Below the pieces are notes generated by a model. It did no database searches and was not told the DNA's origin. It worked only from the letters and a program-made list of their open reading frames with translations. From Azorinus chamasolen (taxonomy: Eukaryota > Mollusca > Bivalvia > Cardiida > Solecurtidae), in NCBI GenBank assembly GCA_963576725.1, contig OY755237.1:61433873-61497872 (forward strand): DNA of 64,000 nucleotides, in the 5' to 3' direction. Below are positions 9,980 to 20,869 of this stretch, in pieces (within the stretch, counting starts at the first letter, position 1; the number at the start of each line of letters is the position of its first letter). The translations under genes and the position numbers were made by a program.

Positions 9980-10856
9980 AGATTAATAGAATCAAGCATG
10001 GGTTTTGTTAAAGACGGGGGTATAGAACCACCCGGCTTGAACAAAACCCATGCTTGATTATTTTTCTCGCTGAAATACGCCTTAAAACCAAGTAAATTAA
10101 CGAATTTTGTGAAGTACTACTTTACATTGCGTAATACGACTTCCATATCTAATAGCAACAGACTGCAGCATAACTTTAGGCGTGACAAAATGACGTCATT
10201 TGTTATGACAACCACAAACGTTACGTTTTGGCGTAAAATATAAATGACTGAGTGACTACAAAACAGCGTCTTCGGTTAATTAAATAGGCTTTTAAAGTGT
10301 TTATATGATAAATAGAATTTCATATTCGTGCTTATTGCTTATATTAATTTCAATTCATAAGGTTGTTGCCTATAGAACTGTTGGTATAATTCTGTAAGAA
10401 TTTCTTCCCTCGTATTGATTTTACCCAGTCGCGCGTATGAATGCAATAGTCACGGGGTGTTCCAGATAAGGATTTCTAGTACGGCTATTTTTAGTAACTC
10501 AGCTTATCTAGCACGGCTGAGAAGCGCGGAAAGGGAATTTTAACCCGTTGTTCTAACTCTGAGATAAGGGAAGGTATGTGAGAAAACTCGAGTAAATGAC
10601 GTCCTGATATATTAGAAATCTCGAGAAAATGACATCCCTGGTATATTAGACAACTGGTTAATTGACTTGATTTTAGGGCGTATTTAAGCGAGAAAAATAA
10701 TCAAGCATGGGTTTTGTTAAAGCCTGGGGGTTCTATACCCTCGGTTGGTATGTTCCTATCGGAAACTCGCTAAAGCTCGTTTCCGACTGGAACAGACCAA
10801 CCTCGGGTATAGAAACCCCCGTCTTTAACAAAACCCATGCTTGATTCTATTAATCT
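9980..10856. mobile_element. Compound foldback element with hairpins inside its arms
   Basis: Outer ends AGATTAATAGAATCAAGCAT (left) and ATGCTTGATTCTATTAATCT (right) are complementary. Each arm is itself a hairpin (GCATGGGTTTTGTTAAAG and its complement). The right arm (about 10690-10856) is longer and holds an inner palindrome GGTTGGT ... ACCAACC. The spacer (10085-10665) has no coding signal. TCTAGCACGGCTGAGAAGCG at about 10497 resembles the right flank at 10854. Confidence 0.65.
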
Positions 10857-11803
10857 AGCACGACTGAGAAGCGAGAACACATGAATATGTTCAGGTCAAT
10901 TTTTGTAACGTAAACTTTTCAAGAGATTTTTTGTTTTGACAAAACCTATATAATCAGATTTATTATAATGCAAAGTAAAATCCTCGATTTTGATTGGTCA
11001 ATTAGCCATGTATAAAAGCCGTGTATCCCTCTAAATTCTGATGTATATACGGAGTCATGAGCAACAATGGAATTTCCCCGTCGAGGGCCTCGCTTCCTTG
11101 CTATAACAAAATAAAAATGGCCGACCAGCTTCACTTCGTCGATTCGATCCAAACAACCGCTCTCAAACGAAATAACAAGAGTTTGGGGCGGAACAAAGTT
11201 ATCCATTGAGAAACATTTTTGTTATAGTTGTTGTATAACAATGTAAATGAACCCGATACGTGGCGAAGGTCTTATTCTGATCTGATGCTGCAAATATGTC
11301 AAATATTAATTGCCTGTCCATGTACCGATTAGCCCAAAACCCCCGCTTTTACAAAGACAATCCACACCCAATTCGATTCAGATTTTATTTATGCACATGC
11401 CCAGTACACGTACCTGTAAATTGCAGTATAGCCGCTCCTTCCAACGCCCATTTGTTTGAATATTATAAAACCGTCAGTTTGACGTCATCCAAATGACGTC
11501 GGAATTGCGCCAAAATTCCCTCAATTAAGTTAAACCGTTCTCATGCTGAAAAATAGTGTATGCTTAACCGCTGATCTGCTGAAAGTTTTACTAACGTCTG
11601 ATTCTTTCAATAATTTGAGAAGCTAATGCACTTGGAAGATCCCTTTCTATCCACAAGTGTAAAGAACACGGCGAACTAGGATCGCAGAGTGATATAAGCC
11701 CTTGCCTTACAGTATGAGGCCCCTCAGGGGAAGCAAAACGACGCCTACATAAACAATGCTAATTAAATGCTACAAGTATTAAACTTTGAAGTATAATAAA
11801 ATC
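10857..11803. other. Unassigned DNA, possibly unique
   Basis: An 86-aa minus ORF (10946-11206) and a 66-aa plus ORF (11296-11496) have no recognisable motif. Richer in CpG and TGACGTCA-like words (near 11480-11500) than the flanks. No splice-supported gene model. Confidence 0.45.
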
Positions 11804-11928
11804 GTTATACAGATCATTGGCGGGATATCTGACCTTTTATTTCCTGCTGAGGAAAATACGGCTCGGGCAACATGATTTTCCTCAGCAGGAAACAAAAAGT
11901 CAGATACCCCGCCAATGATCTGTATAAC
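11804..11928. repeat. Long palindrome, about 52-bp arms
   Basis: GTTATACAGATCATTGGCGG at the left is repeated in complement at the right, continuing through TTTCCTGCTGAGGAAAAT. The loop is short and CG-rich (ACGGCTCGGGCAAC). It looks like a hairpin MITE with unresolved ends. Confidence 0.75.
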
Positions 11929-11944
11929 TAATACTATATCATGT

Positions 11945-12055
11945 CAAAAGCAAACAGAGCAGACCCTGCTCAGACGGCTCCTATATAGGAGTCGTCTGAT
12001 CTGTGTCTACTCTGTTTGCAAATGCACGAAAAGGCTCTTATATGAAGGCGAACAG
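11945..12055. mobile_element. TTAA-A MITE fragment
   Basis: Core hairpin CAGACGGCTCCTATATAGGA with flanking AGCAAACAGAGCAGACCC and CTACTCTGTTTGCAAATG. The outer ends are lost. Confidence 0.65.
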
Positions 12056-12113
12056 GCGACAATTTTCACAGCTGGGTAACAGTTAAAGGCAGGTTGTGTT
12101 TGATATATAATAA

Positions 12114-12306
12114 CAGTAAGACGACCACTTTACAACTAAAGGTAGATGTCTATAAAAGCAGACTGTTGCTTAATGCAGAACGAACCAAATGCAGAAAGAT
12201 CCTATGAGAGCTTCCTGTATAACTTTCGTCCTGCATTAAGCTACCATCTGTCTTCAAGACTCAGAATTAGACCTCTTTCGGTGGTCGTTATAAATGGGGT
12301 TTACTG
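12114..12306. mobile_element. CAGT-1 MITE, diverged
   Basis: CAGTAAGACGACCACTTTAC ... AATGGGGTTTACTG. Inner hairpin GCTTAATGCAGAACGAA ... TTCGTCCTGCATTAAGC. Confidence 0.75.
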
Positions 12307-12382
12307 AAACTATCATCTGCTCCTACTGTAAATGTAAAATGATACACACAACTACAGCACAAATAAGTCCACTTACTCCGCT

Positions 12383-12654
12383 TTAACCCTTTACACCATA
12401 AATATTCATGTCCGAAATAATGACATAAATGGTGAAATGATGATATAAATATTAATTAGATTGTTTTTTTAAACTGGCATATTAACACATAAAGGTTTTG
12501 CCCGAGCAGAAATTGTAGAATAAGATTTGTTACAATTCCATAAGCAAAGAGAGCCGACTCTGATCAGACAGCTCCTATAGGAGCCGTCTGATCTTGGTCT
12601 TCTCTTCTCTGTTTGCAAAGGCGTAGAAAGGCATATCTATGGAGTGCAGGGTCT
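12383..12654. mobile_element. TTAA-A MITE
   Basis: TTAACCCTTTACACCATAAA at the left and TATGGAGTGCAGGGTCTAA at the right. Core CTGATCAGACAGCTCCTATA with complement. A small TCT duplication sits after the core. Confidence 0.75.
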
Positions 12655-12974
12655 AACATTCTGGTATAATGCAATTGTGACTACTCCCGATTCGAGTAAA
12701 CCTTTGAGAAAGTATTGACCAAATAGCAAATAGCCTGGATCCTAAAGAGACACCACGTGGTTCGGTGTCCAAAGCTGCATCCATCCTATTTGTACATAAA
12801 AGTAAAGTACCAAGTTATAGTCTACTTTCAGTCCGAATGACCACTCAGCCGACTGTACGTTTATTCCCCTGGTCATTGAGTCATTGGCCTACAATATTGA
12901 GCACTGCTAACATATGGCGCAATCATGCAGCCGCAGTACCGGCGAGTGACCGTTACATGTACATGTACCCATTT

Positions 12975-13115
12975 TAACCCTTGGGTCGAGAGGATGTGCG
13001 AGTGTGAGACACGGAAAAGCGTCTCTGAAATTTCCGAGAGGGACCGGGATTTGAACCCCGGACCTCCGGACTGATAGTCAAGCGCGTTACATGTACTACT
13101 AGACCACCGCCACCT
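12975..13115 (-). repeat. tRNA-derived SINE
   Basis: Read on the minus strand, GGTGGCGGTGGTCTAGTAGT resembles a tRNA 5' half with an A-box, and GGTTCAAATCC at about 13044-13054 is a perfect Pol III B-box. A possible anticodon loop CTATCAG has a weak stem. A non-tRNA body (CTCGGAAATTTCAGAGACGC) follows. A 6-bp insertion (CATGTA) splits the D-arm at 13088-13095, so it cannot be a functional tRNA. A degenerate tRNA gene is the alternative reading. Confidence 0.65.
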
Positions 13116-13129
13116 ACAAATGTACAATG

Positions 13130-13440
13130 CACATGTACATACGAGTCAAGTCTTTAGTCCAAGAAAATAGATGGAATTTTAAAACAGTTTGAATTCAGGC
13201 GCAGGGGTTATAAAACTTATTGCTTGAGTCTGTAATGATTCTCGAGTATCTGATTTTTCAAATACTTGAGAATGATATCAGACTCAGACTGAGAAGTTTT
13301 ATAACATTGGACCCTGATGAGACTCGGCGTTACATCTGGATATAAGTTGTTTACATCAGTAAGCACAGAAACTCCCACTACCATTGGAGTCACTTTCCAG
13401 CGCTATTTTCACCTCTAGCTAAGGGTTAAAGACATTTATT
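13130..13440. mobile_element. TTAA-F-like MITE remnant carrying a hairpin
   Basis: A palindrome (13207-13305; GTTATAAAACTTATTGCTTG with near complement) is followed by TTAA-F core words GACCCTGATGAGACTCGGCG and TAGCTAAGGGTTAA. The left limit is unclear. Confidence 0.5.
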
Positions 13441-13633
13441 GTTGATTAAGTTATTCTGATATATGAGTATGTGGGGTTTTATGACGGTTTGGGCGAAAAC
13501 GAACAAAGAACAGGACCTGGAATTATGGCCTACCCACGTATATCATGACAGGATAAGATCACAGTGAAATCATCAGTGTGGTTATTAGAAACTACCAAAG
13601 TTTTCCCATGGTCCTCCTTCCCTTAATCTCATT

Positions 13634-14045
13634 AGCCCTTTCTCTGTTAAATATTCATGTAAGAAATAATTATCCCGTGAATATTGATAAGCTAATATGG
13701 CCTATACAGTAAATCCTCTCTATAACGGCCACTAAATTACATCCGGTATTTGTGTGGCAGGTGGTTGCTTAAAGCAATGTTAAAGTAAAACAACGCTCCT
13801 ATAGGAGCGTTTTGTTTTACTTTCACTATGCTTTAAGCAGCACATTAATAAAACCAGTGGCCCTTATAGACAGGTTTATGTATACACATAATATTTGGTA
13901 TTGGTAGAATCTGCAGTCAGATTAATTAAAATTTCATAAACAAACAGAACTGACCCTGATCAGATGGCTGCTAAAGGAACCGTCTGATCGGGGTCTATTC
14001 TGTTTGAAAAGGCGTGAAAAGTCTTTATATTAGGGAAACAGTTAA
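13634..14045. mobile_element. TTAA-A MITE split by a CAGT-2 MITE
   Basis: The left part (AGCCCTTTCTCTGTTAAATA, ATTCATGTAAGAAATAATTA) and right part (TAATATTTGGTATTGGTAGA, core GATCAGATGGCTGC, end AGGGAAACAGTTAA) make one TTAA-A copy when 13707-13880 is removed. Confidence 0.7.
13707..13880. mobile_element. CAGT-2 MITE nested in TTAA-A
   Basis: TA-CAGTAAATCCTCTCTATAAC at the left. Inner hairpin TGGTTGCTTAAAGCAATG with centre CGCTCCTATAGGAGCG. The right terminus has decayed (AGACAGGTTTATG). Confidence 0.75.
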
Positions 14046-14056
14046 CCAATGAGAAT

Positions 14057-14166
14057 GTAAGGATCGACCAAGTGCTTTAAGGATCGTTCAAGTGTTTTAA
14101 GGATCACCCAAGTGTTGTAAGGATCATCATGATGGTACAGGTTCTTTAAGGATCACCCAAGTGATA
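14057..14166 (+). repeat. 20-bp tandem repeat
   Basis: About five units of TTAAGGATCACCCAAGTGTT, with one diverged unit. Confidence 0.8.
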
Positions 14167-14719
14167 CTTTATTAAACAAAATCGGGAAATCTCACCGACT
14201 TTTCGAGCTACAAAGTGGCACACAGGGAATTTATGTAACACTCCTCCCACCCCACCCCATTTTCGAATAAAATCGACTGTCAGTTTCCTGAAAATTATAT
14301 TAGTCACGAATTCCCTATACGGTTTGCTTGATCATTAAGATTCCGACCGAGTCTATAGTGTTCCCCGTCCATGGGGTTTCTAATGAGGTTTTGCTTGAGA
14401 AATAAGAGGTTTTGAAATATTCTACAACAACAGTTTATACGTGTACTCTAATTTCCCTGTGTATTCGGATGTACAAATGTCAAATCCGAATGGTGCTACA
14501 TTGAATTACCCAGCTTTACAAACAAGCGGAGAGGGTAGACCGGGTGCCCGAATACGTAGAATCATCAAGGAATGCCTAATAAATGTATGTGATAGCGATG
14601 TAATAAAGCTATATATCAAATAGAGGTAAGTATTCCTACATGTATAAACAATATGTCGCCAGGCTGCAAGTTTCTTTAACTAATCAAAGTCATCTTAAGG
14701 ATCATCTGCATTTAATCCC
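14167..14719. other. Unassigned DNA
   Basis: No gene or repeat recognised. The 60-aa ORF at 14441-14623 lacks motifs. Confidence 0.45.
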
Positions 14720-14793
14720 GCAATAAGAACCACCTGCCGTTACGACCGAGGCTTAGATCTCATTTCAGTGGTCGAGTTAGAGGGATTTTACTG
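14720..14793. mobile_element. CAGT-1 MITE right-end fragment
   Basis: CACCTGCCGTTACGACC then GAGTTAGAGGGATTTTACTG-TA. Confidence 0.6.
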
Positions 14794-15095
14794 TACTTAA
14801 ATTTAGTTTTAGCATCCGGTTTCATTTGGGATGTCAGTCACAGTACGTTATAAATGCTCGTTAAAGTTGAATGGTAGCATCGTGAAACGACGGCTCAAGT
14901 CTGACTATTAGTTTGATTGCAAACCCTACGTGCTACTGTCAATAAAACCGTCAATGTTTTATGACACCGAGGGGTGAAAAGGTTACAAATATAATTTTAG
15001 ACTGCTCATTTTGTATTTTATATGCTGTATACTTATTCAACAGAAAGCACAGCTCCAGATAAGAAGCGTAAGTTAAAACATTTTCAAGAATAACT

Positions 15096-15184
15096 CCAAC
15101 AAACCCTATACTGTGACCACTCTTTAGAATCGTCTCGAAGAAGAAGAAGAAGTCTAAAGAGTGGTCACAGTATAGGGTTTGCTG
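15096..15184. repeat. Palindrome, 33-bp arms (hairpin family H)
   Basis: CCAACAAACCCTATACTGTG ... CTTTAGA and its complement flank a 23-bp AAG-rich loop. Related words (TGTGACCAC, TTTCTCCATCAAACC) recur near 50410, 60068-60175 and 60823-60921. Confidence 0.75.
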
Positions 15185-15544
15185 GAGAAATGACGATCTT
15201 TGTATTTGGGTGCCCACCCTTATATGTAGCTCTGGAAAAGTACATTTGAAACGTACACAACCAGTTTTTGACCAGCGTGATTTGAAAACCATTTATAGCA
15301 TGTAATCCTTATCCGGCTGCTTGCTATTGCGAGTCTGTTCGCAAATGGTTGACTAAGAGTCAGTAAGACGAAAACGAAAGACTATTAGGCCTACTCAGGG
15401 AGCCAATAGTGCCTACCATGCACCCCCAGACTTTTTTCATAGGTACCAAAATGTTCAGAAAAGTCTCCTGAATCAGAATAGCGAATGTACTCATGTTTAA
15501 AGTCTTTTAGGCTATGTGTATTTTAACCGTTTCCATGCCTCGAT

Positions 15545-15741
15545 TCTACGAAGACTCAAATACGTACCATTGATCCATTATTGATCTTTAACACAGGTGG
15601 CAGCTTAATGCAGGGTGAAAGTCATGCAGAAAGCTCCTCTAGGAGCGTTCTGCATGACTTTCATCCTGCATTAAGCAGCCACCTGCATACAAAGGCATGG
15701 ATTCTTCATTACTAAAATTTCGTAGTGTCGAGTTTTTACTG
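15545..15741. mobile_element. CAGT-1 MITE
   Basis: The inner hairpin is near perfect (GGTGGCAGCTTAATGCAGGG; centre AGCTCCTCTAGGAGC). The right end AGTTTTTACTG-TA is clear and the left end has decayed. Confidence 0.75.
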
Positions 15742-15844
15742 TATAGAGGTAATATATAAATATAGTGTATAGGTCATATATTTAGCAATATATTTAAGAC
15801 GATGCTGTTAAACCTTGTACTTCAGAAACTCTGAAATTGTATTG

Positions 15845-15975
15845 GCACTTACCTCCTCTTAGGGAGTGATTGTCTGAGTGTCTGATGGCCTGATGAGACT
15901 TTGAGTTACTCTGCCTCTCATCTGGATCAAATCTGATGTGACCAAGTCAAATATTACGAGATAAAGGCTAAATTA
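15845..15975. mobile_element. TTAA-F-like MITE fragment
   Basis: CCTGATGAGACTTTGAGTTA with complement ACTCTGCCTCTCATCTGGAT, near a decayed GATAAAGGCTAA end. Confidence 0.5.
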
Positions 15976-16055
15976 CTTAGTTTAATTTGATGGTCAAACT
16001 AACTAATCAATTATATTACTTATGGATCTAATATTTTACCTGATAGAGACGAGTT

Positions 16056-16296
16056 TTAACCCTTTACGCCATAAATACGCCATTTTACGTGTTTGCAAAC
16101 AGAGTAGACCCAGATCAGACGGCTCCTATAGACAGATCAAGGTCTGTTCTGTTTACTTATTGAAGTCTGCTTATTCTACTTTTTCTACCATGGCCAAACA
16201 ATTCCGTGTAAATGTGCTATTCTAACATGTATTCTAATTTTTAATATACATTATGTCATTATTACTGACATGAATATTCATGGAGTAAAGGGTTAA
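16056..16296. mobile_element. TTAA-A MITE
   Basis: TTAACCCTTTACGCCATAAA to TCATGGAGTAAAGGGTTAA. Core GACCCAGATCAGACGGCTCC with a deleted right arm. Confidence 0.8.
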
Positions 16297-16299
16297 CGC

Positions 16300-16525
16300 A
16301 GAAGCAAGCAGAGTACCACCCAGATCAGAAACTCCTATAGGGGCCGCCTGATCAGGATCTGTTTGGTTTGCTTATGGAATTATATATTCGTACGTCTGGT
16401 ATTAAAGTTGTTGCCATTGTCAAGACATATATGTTCATATACATGTACTATTCTAACTTTCTGCTCATAAATATTCATATTGGCATTATTTCTTATATAC
16501 ATATTCATCAGGTGAGTGGTAACTT
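16300..16525. mobile_element. TTAA-A MITE, degenerate, in tandem with the previous copy
   Basis: CAAGCAGAGTACCACCCAGA, centre CTCCTATAGGGGCCGCCTGA, then ATATTCATCAGGTGAGTGG in place of the terminal GGGAAAGGGTTAA. Confidence 0.6.
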
Positions 16526-16574
16526 TCGCTTTGTCTGGCCACTGTCCCAGCTCAGATTACATGTATAAGCCCAA

Positions 16575-16767
16575 CAGAAGAACCTGTCTTAAGCGGTCAT
16601 CAAAAAGAGCTCTAATACTGGGTCAGTTATGCAGGTGGTAGCTTAATTTAGGTCAAAAGTAATGCAGAAAGCTCTCTGCATTACTTTTGCCCTGCATTAA
16701 GCACCCATTTGTTTTTTAATAATCATGTGTTCAATAAACGTGTGACCGCTTAGGACAGGTTCTACTG
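16575..16767. mobile_element. CAGT-1 MITE (AACCTGTCTTAAGC variant)
   Basis: CAGAAGAACCTGTCTTAAGC ... GCTTAGGACAGGTTCTACTG-TA. Shortened inner hairpin GGTGGTAGCTTAATTTAGG. The same end variant is at 42387 and at the host of the foldback (25478). Confidence 0.75.
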
Positions 16768-16859
16768 TACGTATATATGTCTGTTGTCACGTAGTTTCTG
16801 TTTACTCATCCATCCGGTCTATAAAATGCATTATGTTGTAGTGCAAACGCCTCCTCATG

Positions 16860-17080
16860 TCATGAAATGAACGCAACACAATTAAGCCACATATTATGCT
16901 AAACGCGACATTACTCACATTTGCAAACAGATTGGAGCCAGATGAGATGCCGATCCAATTTGTTTGACAATCAGTCAATAGTTTCTCAAACGCGTGTACG
17001 ATTTTCAGAAGTACATGTAAGTACAAAAGGCAACAGATCAGAGCTTTTGCAGACATATTTTTCACCAAGATAAGGGTTAA
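16860..17080. mobile_element. TTAA-F-like MITE
   Basis: GCAAACAGATTGGAGCCAGA and TAGTTTCTCAAACGCG occur as in the copy at 30020. The right end is AAGATAAGGGTTAA. CATGTA has been inserted at 17012-17019 relative to that copy. Confidence 0.6.
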
Positions 17081-17283
17081 CTCTTTCGCTGCCGAATTCT
17101 GTCGTCTGCTAACCTTGTCGTCTGCTACAAATTTCATTTTTTAATTTTCTTTATGTTTGTTTCAAAAACGTAGTCACAGTAAAAACAGTTTGGATCCAGA
17201 CGAGACGCCAAGTCACTCGGCGTCTCATCTGGATCCAAACTGCGTAGGAATCAAAGATGCAACATCGGCAGCAAAAGAATTAA
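17077..17283. mobile_element. TTAA-C MITE
   Basis: TTAACTCTTTCGCTGCCGAA ... GGCAGCAAAAGAATTAA. Core GGATCCAGACGAGACGCCAA and complement. It shares TTAA with the neighbour on each side. Confidence 0.82.
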
Positions 17284-17490
17284 CCCTTTCCCGCATTTTC
17301 ACGCATTTGTAAACAGACTAGACCCAGATCAGCCGTCTCCTATAGGATATGTTGCTTTTAACATTTTATAGATCTGACTCTATAGTTTTTGCCAAGACTT
17401 GAAAAATTGACAATATTAAAATTCAGGTAATATTCATCAGGCCATTATTTCTTACATGTATATTCCAGAACAGGTAAAGGGGTTTTCATG
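17280..17490. mobile_element. TTAA-A MITE, right end decayed
   Basis: TTAACCCTTTCCCGCATTTT, then CAGACTAGACCCAGATCAGC with a truncated core and GAACAGGTAAAGGGGTTTT at the end. Third in a row of elements joined at TTAA. Confidence 0.7.
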
Positions 17491-17552
17491 TAAGAAATTC
17501 GGCTCAGATTTATCCGAAGAGCTCCCCGCTTCATCTGTATGTAAAGGGAGCG

Positions 17553-18218
17553 TCACACTACAGCGTATGGCACGAACGTATACGAGCGTATGAGAAAATA
17601 ATGCTCACACGCTCGCATACGCAGATATACGCTAGGTTAGGCATACGTCGTATACGTTCCAGGTACGCTGTCATACGCCGGTGTACGTTCTCATACGCAA
17701 AGGCCGAAAATAATTTTTGAACATGTTAAAAAAGTTCAGCGTATACGAGCGTATGAATTATACGTTACTCATACGCTCATCATACGCTAGGCACACGTTG
17801 GATACGCTACAGTGTCGGTAAAGGTACGTTACTTATAGGTCAAATACGCTTCACATACGGTGGCATGAACACGGCCAATAAATCCATCGCATGGATAGCG
17901 TATCAGTAACGTACTTGTAACGTATGTCTGACGAATGACTAACGTACGTAACCTATTTCTGGCTATCCATACGCTGCTCATACGCTCACATGCGGTAAGA
18001 ATACGTTACTCATATGCTCGCATACGCTACTTATACGCTGATATACTCTACACTGATGGTGACATAAGTTGACACACGCTCGTATACGTTTCTCATGCGC
18101 TGCATATACGCCTGATGTACGATACGCATACGCTATTCGCGCGCTTCTTATACGTTCACGTGCGTATGACCAGTTTTTCATACGTTATGCATACGTTCGT
18201 CTCATACGCTATAGTGTG
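17553..18218. mobile_element. Foldback-like element built of CATACGCT / AGCGTATG words
   Basis: Dozens of copies of CATACGCT, AGCGTATG and TACGTTACTCATACGC occur on both strands in 660 bp. The ends are inverted: TCACACTACAGCGTATG at the left, CATACGCTATAGTGTGA at the right, with GACGAACGTATGC-like extensions. A possible TAAAG direct repeat flanks it, but no clear target duplication. A 67-aa ORF here is an artefact. Confidence 0.65.
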
Positions 18219-18560
18219 ATAGGGCCATAAAGCTGAACAATTCAAGTATATACTAATATGGGAATAAATGAATTTATAACTAATCACGATACTAACAAGT
18301 ACAGGGGCTGAAAAGATATTAACAATACTGTGTTGTCTATGGGTTAAATATAGTTAGCCCTTTAAATTACGTGATAGAGGTACCTTATCGGTGAAAACAA
18401 AGTATACCCAGTCCAAACGGTCAACACAGCTTATAGAATCACCCAATGCATTCGCTAAATTGATTGAACGTATCACATTGTATGAGTTACGATCAGAGCA
18501 GCGTTTGACCAAGGCTGATTAGTTTACAGTGAAACATGTGGCTAAAGGAACTTTCAGTAT
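18219..18560. other. Unassigned DNA
   Basis: Nothing recognised. Confidence 0.45.
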
Positions 18561-18568
18561 GTTTTATT

Positions 18569-18746
18569 TAAGAAATAATAAATTCATACCAGTGTTTTAT
18601 CGTGCAATCGAACACTGGTAGGAGTTGAGATGCGTATTAATTAAATCACGAGGCCGATAGGCCGAGGGATTTAATTATAAGCATCTCAACGACTACCCGT
18701 GTTCGATTGCACGATAAAACACTGGTATAAATTTATTATTTCGATT
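18569..18746. repeat. Long palindrome, about 75-bp arms
   Basis: GAAATAATAAATTCATACCA then GTGTTTTATCGTGCAATCGA at the left, complemented at the right. The CG-rich loop is CGAGGCCGATAGGCCGAG. Probably a hairpin element, ends unresolved. Confidence 0.75.
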
Positions 18747-19004
18747 CTAACGCTTCAATTTAATTATAATTTGCACCGCCACAACGGCACTACGTTTCTT
18801 GTCGTACGAATTTTCGAAGCCATATTACGTCACGTTAAGCTGTTACAGCGCGTGCGGTGTTTTATTGAGAATTCAAACATAGATACGTCCCTTCTTTGTT
18901 TATGTAGATGTGTGCGCGAGGTGTGTTAGAAATCTGCATTAAGCAACCATCTACCTAACAGGATAACGTGTGTTTCTTTATCAATCTTTCTTTCATATAT
19001 TCGT

Positions 19005-19125
19005 CTTTAATACCTTTGCAAACAGAGGCGGCCCTGATTAGACGGCTCATTTATGATTATGACGTGTGTTTATGTCATGATATAGATCAGATTCTATAGT
19101 TTCTGCCAGATATGTAAAATTATAA
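19005..19125. mobile_element. TTAA-A MITE fragment
   Basis: TTTGCAAACAGAGGCGGCCC, GATTAGACGGCTC, then GATTCTATAGTTTCTGCC in family order. The hairpin centre and right arm are missing. Confidence 0.55.
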
Positions 19126-19140
19126 ATAGCCAACTCTGAG

Positions 19141-19260
19141 ATAATTCTGTGGCAGTATACAATGCCAACACTGTGATAGTATACACAGTCAACTCAGTGA
19201 TAGTATACACAGTCACCCTCTATGATAGTATACACAGTCAACATCCAGAACAGTTTAGCT
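19141..19260 (+). repeat. 22-24-bp tandem repeat (GATAGTATACACAGTCAAC)
   Basis: About four units of GTGATAGTATACACAGTCAA. The same repeat resumes at 20290-20600, on the far side of a block of the 19-bp minisatellite. Confidence 0.8.
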
Positions 19261-20289
19261 GACAATGATCGACTCTGCATACTGTAGTTTCTGTACAAGT
19301 AGTGTTCCCCCTTCTAACGTCAATCAACCCATTAGACGTCAATCGGTCAATTAGATGTCAATCAACCCATTAGACGTCAATCAGTCAATTAGATGTCAAT
19401 CAACCCATTAGACGTCAATCAGTCAATTAGATGTCAATCAACCCATTAGGCGTCAATCAGTCAATTAGATGTCAATCAATCCATTATGTCAATAAGTCCT
19501 TTAGACGACAATCAGCCAATTAAACGTCGATCAGCCAATTAGACGTCAATCAGTCCATAAGACGTCAATCTGTCCATTAGATACCAATCAGCCCATTGGA
19601 CGTCAATCAGTCTATATGAGATCAATCATCCCAAAAGACGTTAATCAGCCCATTAGATGTCAATCAGTCCATTAGACATCAATCATCATATTAGACATCA
19701 ATCATTCCATTGGACGTCAATCGGCCCATTATATATCAATCAATCCATCAGACATCAATCAGTCCAATAGGCATCAATCGGTCCATTAGACGTCAATCAG
19801 CCCATAAGCCAATCATTCAATTAGACGTCAATCAGTACATTAGGCGTCATTCAACCTCCTAGTCAAGTACAAGTACTGTACAAGTTTTGTAAACCCCCTT
19901 CTAACGTCAATCAACCCATTACACATCAATCAGTCAATTAGTTCATTATATGTCAATAATCCATAAACTGACAATCAGTCCATTAGACGGCGATAAGCCA
20001 ATTAGATGTTAATCAGCCCATTAGACATCAGGCAGCCCATTATAGGTCAATCAGTACATTAGACGTCAATCAGCCTACTAGATGTCAATCAGCGCACTAG
20101 ATGTCAAACAGCCCGCTAGACGTCAGTCAGTTCATTGTAGTAAATCAGTACATTAGACGTCATTCATCCCACTAGACGTCAATCATAAGTCGAGCAGTAC
20201 ATTAGACGTCAATCAGCCTAATATACTTTAACCAGCCCTCTGGACGTAAATCAACCCATTATAAGTCAATCAGAACACTAGACGTCAAT

Positions 20290-20600
20290 CAGTATACACA
20301 GCTAACTCAATGCTAACATACACAGTCGACTCTGTGATAGTATATAATGTCGCCTCTGTGTACACAGTCAAGTCTGAAATAATATATACAGTCGACACTG
20401 TGATAGTTTACACAGTAAACTATGTGACAATATACACAGCCAATTATATGATAGTATACACAGTATACACAGTCATTTCTATTATTGTATACACAGCCAA
20501 TACTGTGAACGTATACGCAGTCAAATCATGATACTATTCACAGTCAACTTTGTGAATGTATCCGATTCTGTAATAGTATATACAGAGCATATTTAGACAT
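20290..20600 (+). repeat. 22-24-bp TATACACAG repeat, second block
   Basis: Units such as GTGATAGTTTACACAGTAAA. The Tyr/Val-rich 73-aa ORF at 20310-20531 is produced by this repeat and is not a gene. Confidence 0.8.
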
Positions 20601-20869
20601 CAAGCAGCCCATTCGACTTCAATCAGTCCACTAGACTTCAATCAGCCAAATATAGGTCAATAAGTATATTAGAAGTCAATCAGCCTACCAGATGTCAATC
20701 AGACCACTATACGTCAGTCAGCCCATTGTACTAGTAAATCAGTACATTAGACGTCAATCAGCCCATTAGACATCAAGCAGCCCATTCGACTTCAATCAGT
20801 CCAAGAGACTTCAACCATCCCAATATAGGTAAATCAGTACATTAGACGTCAATCACCCTACCAGATTCC

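Noticed and set aside
13034..13114. Functional tRNA gene on the minus strand
   Set aside because: The B-box is good, but the anticodon stem is weak, the D-arm is broken by CATGTA and a SINE-like body follows.
20310..20531. Tyr/Val-rich ORF
   Set aside because: Encoded entirely by the TATACACAG tandem repeat.
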